Assembly (NCBI RefSeq): GCF_009827495.1
Contig: NZ_WTZA01000001.1
Location: forward strand, 1,872,001 to 1,936,000
DNA length: 64,000 nucleotides
Reading direction: 5' to 3'
From: Tsuneonella aeria
GTDB taxonomy: Bacteria; Pseudomonadota; Alphaproteobacteria; Sphingomonadales; Sphingomonadaceae
A program made the position numbers and the translations under genes. Under the pieces are notes generated by a model. The model saw only the letters and a list, made by a program, of their open reading frames with translations. It searched no databases and had not been told where the DNA came from. Position 1 is the first letter of the stretch. Every line of letters begins with the position of its first letter. Positions 50,084 to 59,690 of the stretch are shown here, piece by piece.

Positions 50084-51052
50084 ATGGGCGACAAGCACGC
50101 TACGGAACGGTTGGCGGGCGATGCCGCGGGCATCGCTCGTGCGGCTGCGCTCATCGAATCGGGCCAGCCGGTCGCGGTGCCGACCGAAACCGTCTATGGC
50201 CTCGCCGCGCGCGCCGACGATGCGTCCGCGGTGGCGGCGATCTACCGCGCAAAGGGGCGGCCGGACTTCAACCCCTTGATCGTCCATGTTGCCGACAAGG
50301 CCGCCGCCCGCCGCCTGGCCACGTTCGACCCGCGTGCCGACCTGCTGGCGGATTCGTACTGGCCGGGCCCGCTGACCATGGTGCTCCCATTGCGTGACGG
50401 CGCCGCTGTCGCGCCTGCCGTGACGGCCGGCCTGCCGACGATCGCCGTGCGCTGCCCGGCGCATCCGATCATGCGGCAACTGCTGGCTGCCACGGGGCGC
50501 CCGCTCGCCGCACCTTCGGCCAATCGGAGCGGCCGCGTCAGTCCGACGACCGCAGATCATGTGTTGGCCACGCTGGAGGGCCGCATCCCGGCGGTGCTGG
50601 ACGGGGGCCCGTGTGCGCAAGGGCTGGAGTCGTCGATTGTCGCGCTACGCGACTTCGGCTGGCAACTGCTTCGCGCGGGGCCGGTGAGCGCGCGCGCGAT
50701 CGCCGACCTGCTCGGGCCGCCGCACGCGATCGCGTCCGCGCGGATCGAGGCGCCCGGCCAGCTTGCCGCTCACTATTCACCAGGGAAACCGGTGCGGCTG
50801 GATGCGGTTACCGCGACCGCTGACGAATTCCATATCGGCTTCGGTCCTGTCGCCGGCACCTGTTCGCTGTCGCAGGCCGGCGACCTGGCGGAGGCCGCGG
50901 CGCGGCTGTACGATTGCCTGCACCGCGCGGCCCGATCAGCGCACCCGTCGGTGGCGATCGCGCCGGTGCCGCTGGACGGGATCGGCGCGGCGATCAACGA
51001 CCGGCTGCGCCGGGCGGCCGCCCAGTCGGTTCAGTCGTCGTCAGGTTCGTAA
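50084..51052 (+). CDS. tsaC: L-threonylcarbamoyladenylate synthase
   Basis: This 322-aa Sua5/YwlC-type enzyme makes threonylcarbamoyl-AMP for the t6A modification of ANN-decoding tRNAs. The YrdC domain (residues about 18-205) has VPTETVYGLAARADDASAVAAIYRAKGRPDFNPL and SANRSGRVSPTTADHV with the KxR and SxN motifs. A C-terminal Sua5 domain follows after a linker SPGKPVRL. It is full length for the two-domain type. It overlaps the convergent small lipoprotein gene by 22 nt at the 3' ends. Confidence 0.92.
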   Translation: MGDKHATERLAGDAAGIARAAALIESGQPVAVPTETVYGLAARADDASAVAAIYRAKGRPDFNPLIVHVADKAAARRLATFDPRADLLADSYWPGPLTMVLPLRDGAAVAPAVTAGLPTIAVRCPAHPIMRQLLAATGRPLAAPSANRSGRVSPTTADHVLATLEGRIPAVLDGGPCAQGLESSIVALRDFGWQLLRAGPVSARAIADLLGPPHAIASARIEAPGQLAAHYSPGKPVRLDAVTATADEFHIGFGPVAGTCSLSQAGDLAEAAARLYDCLHRAARSAHPSVAIAPVPLDGIGAAINDRLRRAAAQSVQSSSGS

Positions 51053-51363
51053 GGGACTTGCGGGGTGAGGATGCGGATTTCGGCGTTGATCGCGGACAAG
51101 CGCTGGCATGCGCGCCGGTCGCCATCGAAACAGGCCTTCTGAGACTTCTCGCGCTCGCGCTCCAGCTTTCCCAACCGTTCCTCGCGCTTGCGAATTTCGC
51201 GGCCGCGGTTCTCGTCCGCCTCCGACTGGCTGGTGGTGGCGAGGTCGACCGCCTTGCCCGCCACGCGCACCGGCGCGGTCGCGACATCGAACGCGGTCTT
51301 GGCGAGGCATCCGGACAGGAGCAGGGCCACCGCCGGCAGCATGAGAAGGGTTGGGCCGCGCAT
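51031..51363 (-). CDS. small lipoprotein, 110 aa
   Basis: This 110-aa protein begins with a lipoprotein signal peptide, MRGPTLLMLPAVALLLSGC, whose lipobox LLSGC puts the lipidated Cys at residue 19. The mature part has an Ala/Val-rich segment (TAFDVATAPVRVAGKAVDLATT) and then a highly charged helix with many Arg, Glu and Lys (ENRGREIRKREERLGKLEREREKSQ), likely a coiled coil. Function is unknown. ATG 51363 follows GGAG. It overlaps the tsaC end by 22 nt. Confidence 0.75.
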   Translation of the reverse strand: MRGPTLLMLPAVALLLSGCLAKTAFDVATAPVRVAGKAVDLATTSQSEADENRGREIRKREERLGKLEREREKSQKACFDGDRRACQRLSAINAEIRILTPQVPYEPDDD

Positions 51364-51419
51364 CGAGGAATCTCCGTTTGCGCGGCCCTTTAGACCCGGT
51401 GGCGTTACAGCGGGATGAA

Positions 51420-52187
51420 TTACTCGCTGGCGGGACGGGCCGTCGCGGCGGCGGGTGCGGGGTTGCAACGCAGAGTGCCCGATCCCATCGCATTGATTGT
51501 GCAGGTGGCGTTGCCAGTCACCGTCACCGCGCCCGATCCCATGATGGAAGCGTCCACGGTTCCGTCCGATGCGAAGGCCGCGTCGCCCGAACCGGCGATG
51601 GTGACGTCCGCGGTTTCGACCGCGAGGCCGCCCATCCGCCCTGAACCGGACCCAGCGATGGTGAGATCGAGGGAACGCGCGGTGCCGGCGGCCCCGAATG
51701 TGCCCGATCCCGCCAGCGTGACGTCGAGCTTATCGGCCGTCAGAGCGGCGACGCGCGCAGTCCCGCTACCAGCGATGGTCGCCTCGGCGTTCCCGTCCAT
51801 CCTATCGGCATCGACGGTGCCCGAGCCGGCAAGCGTGAGCTGAGTGAGCGCCGGCAGCGTCACGCGAACGGTGGCCGTGCCTTCGCTCCGCAAATCCGTT
51901 TCGCGCATGATGCCCAGCGCGTCGTCCTCCAGCGTGAAGCGCAAGGCGGCTGCCGCCTCCGGATCGCCTTCCACCTTGATGGCGAGCCTGTCGCCGCGTG
52001 TGACCACGGCGTTGTCCGGCCCCGCGAGGACCAGCCCCGTCGGTGCCGCGCCCGTGAGGTCGAGGTCGGCCAGGGGAACCCCTTCGCCGGTGTCGAAGGC
52101 GACCGCGCCGCTGCATCCCGACAGGGCGGCGGCGGCCAGCGCGATGCCGACAGCCGGGCCCAAGGTCCTTGCAAGTTTCCTGATCAT
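51420..52187 (-). CDS. DUF2807 (head GIN domain) lipoprotein
   Basis: This 255-aa lipoprotein has the lipobox AALSGC after MIRKLARTLGPAVGIALAAA and a putative auto-transporter-like beta-helix (DUF2807). Residues about 115-245 contain at least seven repeats of the type LTLAGSGT, ATIAGSGT, VTLAGSGT, LTIAGSGS, VTIAGSGD, SIMGSGA and NAMGSGT. Such proteins are exposed or periplasmic and their function is unknown. The tail PAPAAATARPASE is low complexity. It lies downstream of a terminator separating it from carD. Confidence 0.85.
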   Translation of the reverse strand: MIRKLARTLGPAVGIALAAAALSGCSGAVAFDTGEGVPLADLDLTGAAPTGLVLAGPDNAVVTRGDRLAIKVEGDPEAAAALRFTLEDDALGIMRETDLRSEGTATVRVTLPALTQLTLAGSGTVDADRMDGNAEATIAGSGTARVAALTADKLDVTLAGSGTFGAAGTARSLDLTIAGSGSGRMGGLAVETADVTIAGSGDAAFASDGTVDASIMGSGAVTVTGNATCTINAMGSGTLRCNPAPAAATARPASE

Positions 52188-52264
52188 GCCGGTTCTCCCA
52201 AACGCATGCCGTTTTCCGTGTTACCACAGCAATACAGCATGCGCGGGTCGGCAATATCACGAGA

Positions 52265-52293
52265 AAGGGGCCGGCCTTTGCAGGCGGCCCCTT
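52265..52293 (-). terminator. intrinsic terminator of carD
   Basis: AAGGGGCC (52265-52272) pairs with GGCCCCTT (52286-52293), extended by three more pairs with one bulged G, around loop TTTGCA. On the minus strand the hairpin is followed by TTTCTC. It is 39 nt past the carD stop. Confidence 0.6.
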
Positions 52294-52331
52294 CGTTGGT
52301 TCGGATCATGCGTTGATCGAAAGCGGGCCGA

Positions 52332-52868
52332 TCAGGCCTCTTCCGCGGCGCTCTCGTAATACTTCGGGGCGTGTTCGCGCAGCACGTCGAGAATCTTCTC
52401 GAGCGCGGCCGGCTCGTCGGTCTTTTCCATCGCGGCGAGTTCGCGCGCGAGGCGGCTGGAGGCCGCTTCGAAGATCTGCCGTTCGGAATAGGACTGTTCG
52501 GGCTGGTCTTCCGGGCGGAACAGGTCGCGCGTCACTTCGGCGATGGAAACCAGGTCCCCGGAGTTGATCTTCGCTTCGTATTCCTGGGCCCGGCGGCTCC
52601 ACATCGTGCGCTTGACCTTGGGCTTGCCCTTCAGGGTTTCCATCGCTTCCTTCAAGGTCTTGTCGCTCGACAGCTTGCGCATGCCGATCGATTCCACCTT
52701 GTTGACGGGAACGCGCAGGGTCATCCGTTCCTTTTCGAAGCGGAGCACGTAAAGATCGAGCTTCATGCCGGCGATTTCCTCGCTCTGCAGCTCGATCACA
52801 CGGCCCACGCCGTGCTTGGGATAAACCACGTAGTCGCCAACGTCGAAAGCAGGGGCCAAACTCGCCAT
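52332..52868 (-). CDS. carD: CarD-family transcription regulator
   Basis: CarD (178 aa) binds RNA polymerase beta and stabilises open promoter complexes, notably at rRNA promoters in other phyla. The N-terminal RNA-polymerase-interaction domain has FDVGDYVVYPKHGVGRVIELQSEEIAG with the Tyr/Pro pattern and VLRFEKERMTLRVPVNKVESIGMR. The C-terminal helical domain (about 75-165) has KPKVKRTMWSRRAQEYEAKINSG and DNA-contact arginines. It is separated from fdxA by 271 bp, which hold a strong -10-like TATAAT. Family members of this size are typical in alphaproteobacteria. Confidence 0.94.
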   Translation of the reverse strand: MASLAPAFDVGDYVVYPKHGVGRVIELQSEEIAGMKLDLYVLRFEKERMTLRVPVNKVESIGMRKLSSDKTLKEAMETLKGKPKVKRTMWSRRAQEYEAKINSGDLVSIAEVTRDLFRPEDQPEQSYSERQIFEAASSRLARELAAMEKTDEPAALEKILDVLREHAPKYYESAAEEA

Positions 52869-53031
52869 TCATAGTCCTTTCGTGAGGACGCAGACTCCGC
52901 GAAAGATGGCGACAGCATTGGGCGACCGGGCGGCGCGCGGTCGGGGGCAAGCCTGCCGTTTCGCTGGTGTGATGCGCCCTTTCTGACTCTTCGCTTCAAC
53001 GCCGGGAATCGCTCACCGGCGCGCTTGTTGC

Positions 53032-53037
53032 ATTATA
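53032..53037 (-). promoter_or_regulatory. candidate -10 element of carD
   Basis: On the minus strand this reads TATAAT, a perfect -10 hexamer, about 165 nt upstream of carD. The matching -35 region 17 nt further is only weak (GAAATT), so the promoter is probable but not certain. The gap from 52869 to 53139 otherwise has no gene. Confidence 0.4.
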
Positions 53038-53104
53038 TAGCACGCCGGCAACAAAATTTCCACCCCCCGCAGGGCGCCGCGGTGGCGGGCAGCAAGTGAC
53101 GGCG

Positions 53105-53128
53105 CGCCGGGCAAAAACCTGCCCGGCG
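53105..53128. terminator. hairpin after fdxA
   Basis: CGCCGGGCA and TGCCCGGCG form a 9-bp stem with loop AAAACC, 12 nt past the fdxA stop on the minus strand. There is no T-run after it, so it is a moderate candidate. Confidence 0.45.
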
Positions 53129-53139
53129 TGCAGTTAGCG

Positions 53140-53478
53140 TCAGTCGCCTTCGCCCGGCTCGGGCGAGAAGAATTTATCGAACTTGTCTTCTTCGCCCTTG
53201 TGCGCATCCGCGTCCGCCGGCGGTTCCTTCTTCTGGGTGATGTTCGGCCATTCGGCGGAAAACTTCGTGTTGAGCTCCAGCCATTTTTCCAGCCCGTCTT
53301 CGGTATCCGGAAGGATCGCTTCGGCCGGGCATTCCGGTTCGCACACGCCGCAGTCGATGCATTCCGACGGGTTGATGACGAGCATGTTCTCGCCTTCATA
53401 GAAGCAGTCGACCGGGCAGACCTCTACGCAATCGGTGTACTTGCACTTGATGCAGGCGTCGGTGACGACGTAGGTCAT
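53140..53478 (-). CDS. fdxA: 7Fe ferredoxin FdxA
   Basis: This 112-aa ferredoxin carries one 3Fe-4S and one 4Fe-4S cluster. The seven ligand cysteines match Azotobacter FdI at offset +1: Cys9, Cys17 and Cys50 for the 3Fe cluster, and Cys21, Cys40, Cys43 and Cys46 for the 4Fe cluster. Cys12 and Cys25 are also present. The Lys/Glu-rich C-terminal tail ([18 protein letters not shown]) is usual. It is a soluble electron carrier. It overlaps the S4 gene by 4 nt at its 5' end. Confidence 0.96.
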   Translation of the reverse strand: MTYVVTDACIKCKYTDCVEVCPVDCFYEGENMLVINPSECIDCGVCEPECPAEAILPDTEDGLEKWLELNTKFSAEWPNITQKKEPPADADAHKGEEDKFDKFFSPEPGEGD

Positions 53479-53786
53479 TGCGGCTGGCCCCTTCCAGGCG
53501 AGTGAATCGTGTCTGCTGCTAGGCCCGCACCCGCCTGCGGGTCAAGCGCGCGGTAACAGGCCTGGGCTTCGGCCGGCGGCCCGCGCCGGGCGGGCAGGTC
53601 GATGATCTCGATCACCCGCACACCGCCTGCCAGTGGAATCGTCAGCGTGTCGCCGGGATGGATGTCGGCGCTGCACCGCAGGACGCGCACTCCGTTGCGC
53701 CGCACGTGCCCCGCGGCGACAATCTGCTGGGCGACGCTCCGGGTCTTCGCCAGGCGCAAGTGCCACAGCAGCTTGTCGACCCGCAC
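53475..53786 (-). CDS. S4-domain RNA-binding protein
   Basis: This 103-aa protein is an S4-domain protein resembling HSP15 (heat-shock RNA-binding). It has [35 protein letters not shown], the S4 RNA-binding core, and a short tail with [26 protein letters not shown]15-like proteins bind free 50S subunits carrying peptidyl-tRNA. GTG 53786 begins 5 nt after the helicase stop, so the genes are probably translated together. Its end overlaps fdxA by 4 nt. This block is conserved in alphaproteobacteria. Confidence 0.85.
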   Translation of the reverse strand: MRVDKLLWHLRLAKTRSVAQQIVAAGHVRRNGVRVLRCSADIHPGDTLTIPLAGGVRVIEIIDLPARRGPPAEAQACYRALDPQAGAGLAADTIHSPGRGQPQ

Positions 53787-53791
53787 GCGCC

Positions 53792-56290
53792 CTAGCGCCT
53801 GACCAGCCCGGCGAGCGCGGCGAACGCGCTGCCCTCGGGCGCGGAGGGCGGCGGGGCCGGCCGGGCCCGCGGGGCGGGGCGCCAGGTCCACGCGTCTGGC
53901 GCCGGCGGCCCGCTTGCCCCCTGGCGCAGGGCCCGGGCGCGCTGGACACGGAAGCCCGCCGCGTGCAGCAGCCGTGCCCAGCCGTCGCGGCGGAGTCCGG
54001 TGGAGATCGCCAGCGCGGGGTCGAGCGCGAAGTGCCGCGTGCCGGCCTTGACCCGTGTCTCGTGCGCGGCGCGCAGAAGCTTCTCCGCGACATCGACGCG
54101 CACCGCCTGGCTGCCCGCATGCCGGTATCCGGCGGGCAGGCGGCGAGTGGCAGGAACGACCGGCGGCATGCCCGGCGCCAGTGGCCGCGCATCGATACCC
54201 GAATCGTGCAGCGCCTGTCGCGCGGCTGGCTTCAGCAGCGCGGCGGCAAAGATATCGAGCGCGCCGAACGTGACGCCCAGGCGCCGGAGGAACGGCCGCA
54301 GTTCCTTGGGCAGATGCTCGATCCCGGCCTCTTGCCGGGTAATCGCGCCATGGCCGGCGATGAGCGTGAGCAGCAGGGCACGCGCCTCGCTCCCGGCGGC
54401 GGGGTCGCGCGCGGCAGCTTCCAGCGTGGCCAGCGGGGCAAGCGGCGTCAGGCGCTGGGCGAGCCAAGCTTCGAGAGCGGTCATCAGCGCCTGACGGTCC
54501 GCATCGGGCACTTGCGCCAGGTCGCGCGCAGGCGCCAGGCGAAAACGACCGGCCGCGCCGCTGCGCTCAAGCCGGGCGATCTCCGTCTCGCGCCAGCGAA
54601 GCGCACCGTCGGCGAGCGCCACTTGCCCCGGCTCGGCCGCCACCGTGCGCGCGCGTTCGCCGAGCAGTCGGGGGAGCGACTTCTCCGCCGCGGCCAGCAG
54701 CATCCGCCGGTCGCTGTGGCTGGCGCCCGCGTCGACGACGAAGCGGAAGCCTTCGAGGTGGCCGATGGGCTCGTCCTCCACCGACACGATGTCGTCTTCG
54801 GCCAGGGTCACGGGCAGCAGCGCGGCATCGTTGCCAAGGCTTTTCATCAGGATCGACGTCCTCCGGTTGACGAACCGTTCGGTCAGGCGGGCGTGGAGCG
54901 CGTCGGACAGGCGCGCCTCGACCGCGCGGGCGCGGGCGGCCATCTCGTCGCGCGCCAGGACCCAGTCCGGGCGCTGGGCGATGTAGGCCCAGCTGCGGAT
55001 GGCGGCGATCCGGCCCTGCAACGTGTCGATGTCTCCCTGCGGCCGGTCGAGCTCGGCGATGCGCGCCGCGACATAGTCGGCCCCGAGGTGCCCGTGGCGC
55101 AAGTCCTGCCACAGCCGGGCAACGAAGCGCGCGTGCGTATCGGGTCCGCTCTGGCGGAAATCGGGCAGGCGGCAGGCTTCCCACAAGCGGCGGACGCTGC
55201 CCGGGGTGCGGGCGTCGATCTTCGCCGGGTCATCGGCCAGGCGCTTGAGGACGGCAAGGTCGGTCGCCTCGGGCGCGCGGGCGAGGCCCGGCTGCGGCGG
55301 CGCGGATTCGAGGTCATCGATCAGCACCCGCACGCTGTCGTATCGCGGCTCCGCCTCGCGCCAGTAAAGCGATGTCAACGGCGCGAACCGGTGTTCCTCG
55401 ATCGCGTAGATTTCCTCGTCGGTGAACTCGGGCGCCTGTCCAGCACCGCCCGCCCCGCCGCCGGCAAGGGTGCCGAAGCTGCCGTCCTTCTGGTGACGCC
55501 CCGCGCGGCCCGCGATCTGCGCCATTTCGGCCGGCGTCAGGCGCCGCTGCCGCAGCCCGTCGAACTTCGTCAGGCCGGCGAAGGCGACGTGGGTCACATC
55601 GAGGTTGAGCCCCATGCCGATGGCATCGGTGGCGACGATGTAATCGACTTCGCCGGACTGGAACAGGGCGACCTGGCGGTTGCGGGTTTCCGGGCTCAGC
55701 CCGCCCATGACCACAGCTGCGCCACCGCGGAACCGGCGCAGCATCTCGGCCACGGCATAGACCTGCTCGGCCGAAAAGGCGACAATCGCGCTGCGCGGCG
55801 GCAGGCGGCTGAGCTTGCGCGCGCCGGCATGAGTCAGCGTCGAGAAGCGCGGACGGGTGACGATTTCCGCCCTGGGCACAAGCTGGCGGATCATCGGCTC
55901 CAGCGTGGCGGAGCCGAGCAGCATGGTCTCGTCCCGGCCGCGCGTATTCAGCAGGCGGTCGGTGAAAACGTGCCCGCGTTCGCGGTCGGCGGCGAGCTGC
56001 GCTTCGTCCAGCGCCACGAAGGCGAGCGGGCCATCCGGGCCCCCGCCGATGCGCGGCATGGCCTCAACCGTGCAGCAGAAATACCGCGCGTCACGCGGCT
56101 CGATCCGCTCCTCCCCTGTGATGAGCGCGACGGCGTTCTCGCCCTTCAGCGCCACGACCCGGTCGTACACCTCGCGGGCGAGCAGGCGCAGGGGGAAGCC
56201 GATCGCCCCGCTCGAATGGCCGCACATCCGCTCGATCGCGAGATGGGTCTTGCCGGTGTTGGTGGGCCCGAGGACCGCCTTGATCGTCAC
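53792..56290 (-). CDS. SUV3-like DEAD/H RNA helicase
   Basis: This 832-aa superfamily 2 helicase resembles mitochondrial SUV3. Motif I is GPTNTGKTHLA at residues 8-18, motif II is LDEAQLA, and other motifs appear in GSATLEP, TDAIGMGLNLDV and AQIAGRAGRH. The C-terminal SUV3-type helical region follows from about residue 350, and the last 200 residues are Ala/Arg-rich and poorly conserved. It probably acts in RNA turnover. GTG 56290 was chosen as it directly precedes motif I; a TTG at 56299 is possible. The genes downstream form a conserved operon. Confidence 0.9.
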   Translation of the reverse strand: MTIKAVLGPTNTGKTHLAIERMCGHSSGAIGFPLRLLAREVYDRVVALKGENAVALITGEERIEPRDARYFCCTVEAMPRIGGGPDGPLAFVALDEAQLAADRERGHVFTDRLLNTRGRDETMLLGSATLEPMIRQLVPRAEIVTRPRFSTLTHAGARKLSRLPPRSAIVAFSAEQVYAVAEMLRRFRGGAAVVMGGLSPETRNRQVALFQSGEVDYIVATDAIGMGLNLDVTHVAFAGLTKFDGLRQRRLTPAEMAQIAGRAGRHQKDGSFGTLAGGGAGGAGQAPEFTDEEIYAIEEHRFAPLTSLYWREAEPRYDSVRVLIDDLESAPPQPGLARAPEATDLAVLKRLADDPAKIDARTPGSVRRLWEACRLPDFRQSGPDTHARFVARLWQDLRHGHLGADYVAARIAELDRPQGDIDTLQGRIAAIRSWAYIAQRPDWVLARDEMAARARAVEARLSDALHARLTERFVNRRTSILMKSLGNDAALLPVTLAEDDIVSVEDEPIGHLEGFRFVVDAGASHSDRRMLLAAAEKSLPRLLGERARTVAAEPGQVALADGALRWRETEIARLERSGAAGRFRLAPARDLAQVPDADRQALMTALEAWLAQRLTPLAPLATLEAAARDPAAGSEARALLLTLIAGHGAITRQEAGIEHLPKELRPFLRRLGVTFGALDIFAAALLKPAARQALHDSGIDARPLAPGMPPVVPATRRLPAGYRHAGSQAVRVDVAEKLLRAAHETRVKAGTRHFALDPALAISTGLRRDGWARLLHAAGFRVQRARALRQGASGPPAPDAWTWRPAPRARPAPPPSAPEGSAFAALAGLVRR

Positions 56291-56442
56291 GCCAGGCAAT
56301 GTGGCAGTGCGCCCCCGCCGCCGCAACCGGCCTGTTGGACCTGGCTGGCGCGAGTGCAAATTAGGCCGGCATTAACTTCGATCGGGCACAGAGCCATGCC
56401 GGGGGCCCGCGGGGCCCGGGCGCGCGCCGGTGGGGATCCCGG

Positions 56443-58101
56443 ATGCGCAAGCTGTTGCAACGATGGAGGCGCGCGGTGTTTCGTGACCGCGAAGGGGAGA
56501 TGGCCGGATATGCGCCCGGGGCCTTGATGGCCGGCGGGCGTGCGGCTGCGCTCATCCATGCCCAGATCGTTTCCGAAGAGCCGGCCGTCGTTCGGCACCG
56601 CGCCCGGGCGCTCGTCGATCGATGGGATTCGGTGCGCTGGCGGGCGGAGGCGCGCCTCGCCTCGGTCGATCTCGCGCCCGACCTTGCCCAAGGGATCGGC
56701 ACCCGCCGGTGGTTCCGCGGCCTCGGCACCTTCGTGGGCCTCAGCGCATTCAGCCTGGCGTTCTGGCCGGGCTTCGCGCCGCTCGAAGCCGCGCCCGCGA
56801 CGCGGGTGGACGATGCGGTGCGCGATGAATTCCGCAGCCAGATGATCATGCCGCTAGCGCTCGGCGGGGATGCCGGCCGGCAGATGGGCCCGACGGCGGC
56901 GGTGACAACGCTGAAGGCCGCACCCGAACGCCCGACCCTGCAACTGGTGGCGACGCTGGTGCAGGGCGACACCTTCGGGCGCATGCTCCAGCGCGCCGGG
57001 GTCGGGGCAACCGACGCCGCGCGGGTGGAACGCCTGGTGACGGCAGCCATGCCGCTCGACGAGATCGCGGCCGGCACGCCGGTCGACGTCACCCTGGGCC
57101 GCAGGGCCGCCGCGGGGCAGCCGCGCCCGCTCGACACGCTATCCTTCCGTGCACGGTTCGACCTCGCGCTGGAGATCGGGCGCGAAGGCGGTGTCCTGTC
57201 GCTGGAGCGCAAGCCGATCCGGGTCGATACGACGCCCTTGCGCATTCGCGGCCTTGCCGGCGAGAGCCTCTACCGATCGATGCGCGGGGCCGGCGCGCCG
57301 CCCAGCGCGGTGCAGGCCTACCTCCGCCAGATCGGCGAACGAATCGACCTCGAGGGCGGCGTGCAGCCGACCGACACGTTCGACCTCATCGTGTCGTACC
57401 GCCGCGCCGCGACCGGCGAGCGCAAGGCGGGCGAGCTGCTCTACGCCGGGATCGAGCGCAACGGAAAGCCGCGCGCACAGCTGATGCGCTGGGGCAGCGA
57501 TGGCCAGTTCTTCGAGGCATCGGGGGTGGGCGAGCAGACGAGCGGCCTGCTGCAGCCGGTTCCGGGGCGGATCACATCGAGCTTCGGGATGCGGCGCCAC
57601 CCGATCCTGGGCTATATGCGGCGCCACGCGGGGATGGATTTCAAGGCCGCGCATGGCCAGCCGATCGTGGCGGTGACCGATGGCTACGTCGCGTCGGCCG
57701 GTCGCGCGGGAGGCTGCGGCAACGCCGTGCGCCTCAACCACGCCGGCGCGCTGCAGACCCGTTACTGCCACTTGAGCAGCATGGCGGTGAGTGCCGGCCA
57801 GGCGGTCCGGCGCGGGCAGGTGATCGGCTATGTCGGTTCGACGGGCCTCTCCACCGGCCCGCACCTGCATTACGAAATGTACCGCAACGGGCAGGCGATC
57901 AATCCTTCAAGCGTCTCGTTCGTCACGCGCGCGCTGCTCTCGGGCGAAAGCCTGGAGCGATTCCGCGGCGTGCTCGCCCGGTTGAAGACGGTGGAGGCGG
58001 GCGCGGCGCTGGCCGATCTCGCACCCGCCCCCGCCGCGGCGCGGGCGCCCGAACCCACGCGCGAAATCGACCGCGCCGGCGTGCGGACCCCGGCGATCTG
58101 A
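56443..58101 (+). CDS. M23-family metallopeptidase (LytM domain)
   Basis: This 552-aa protein has an N-terminal cytoplasmic part, one membrane helix (GLGTFVGLSAFSLAFWPGFAPL near residues 88-108), a periplasmic region of about 250 residues and a C-terminal LytM/M23 domain. The zinc ligands appear in HPILGYMRRHAGMDFKA and STGPHLHYEMY. The loop GGCGNAVRLNHAGALQTRYCHLSSM is typical. Such enzymes cut peptidoglycan cross-links in cell division or growth. It is divergent from the SUV3-like gene, with 152 bp between them that hold no gene. Confidence 0.9.
   Translation: MRKLLQRWRRAVFRDREGEMAGYAPGALMAGGRAAALIHAQIVSEEPAVVRHRARALVDRWDSVRWRAEARLASVDLAPDLAQGIGTRRWFRGLGTFVGLSAFSLAFWPGFAPLEAAPATRVDDAVRDEFRSQMIMPLALGGDAGRQMGPTAAVTTLKAAPERPTLQLVATLVQGDTFGRMLQRAGVGATDAARVERLVTAAMPLDEIAAGTPVDVTLGRRAAAGQPRPLDTLSFRARFDLALEIGREGGVLSLERKPIRVDTTPLRIRGLAGESLYRSMRGAGAPPSAVQAYLRQIGERIDLEGGVQPTDTFDLIVSYRRAATGERKAGELLYAGIERNGKPRAQLMRWGSDGQFFEASGVGEQTSGLLQPVPGRITSSFGMRRHPILGYMRRHAGMDFKAAHGQPIVAVTDGYVASAGRAGGCGNAVRLNHAGALQTRYCHLSSMAVSAGQAVRRGQVIGYVGSTGLSTGPHLHYEMYRNGQAINPSSVSFVTRALLSGESLERFRGVLARLKTVEAGAALADLAPAPAAARAPEPTREIDRAGVRTPAI

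Positions 58102-59686
<1,585 letters not shown>

Positions 59687-59690
<4 letters not shown>

Noticed and set aside
53633..56527. Very long open frame (964 codons) on the plus strand opposite the SUV3-like helicase
   Set aside because: It is a GC-rich shadow frame: its product is mostly Arg, Ala, Gly and Gln with no family motif, while the opposite strand encodes a clear helicase with Walker motifs.
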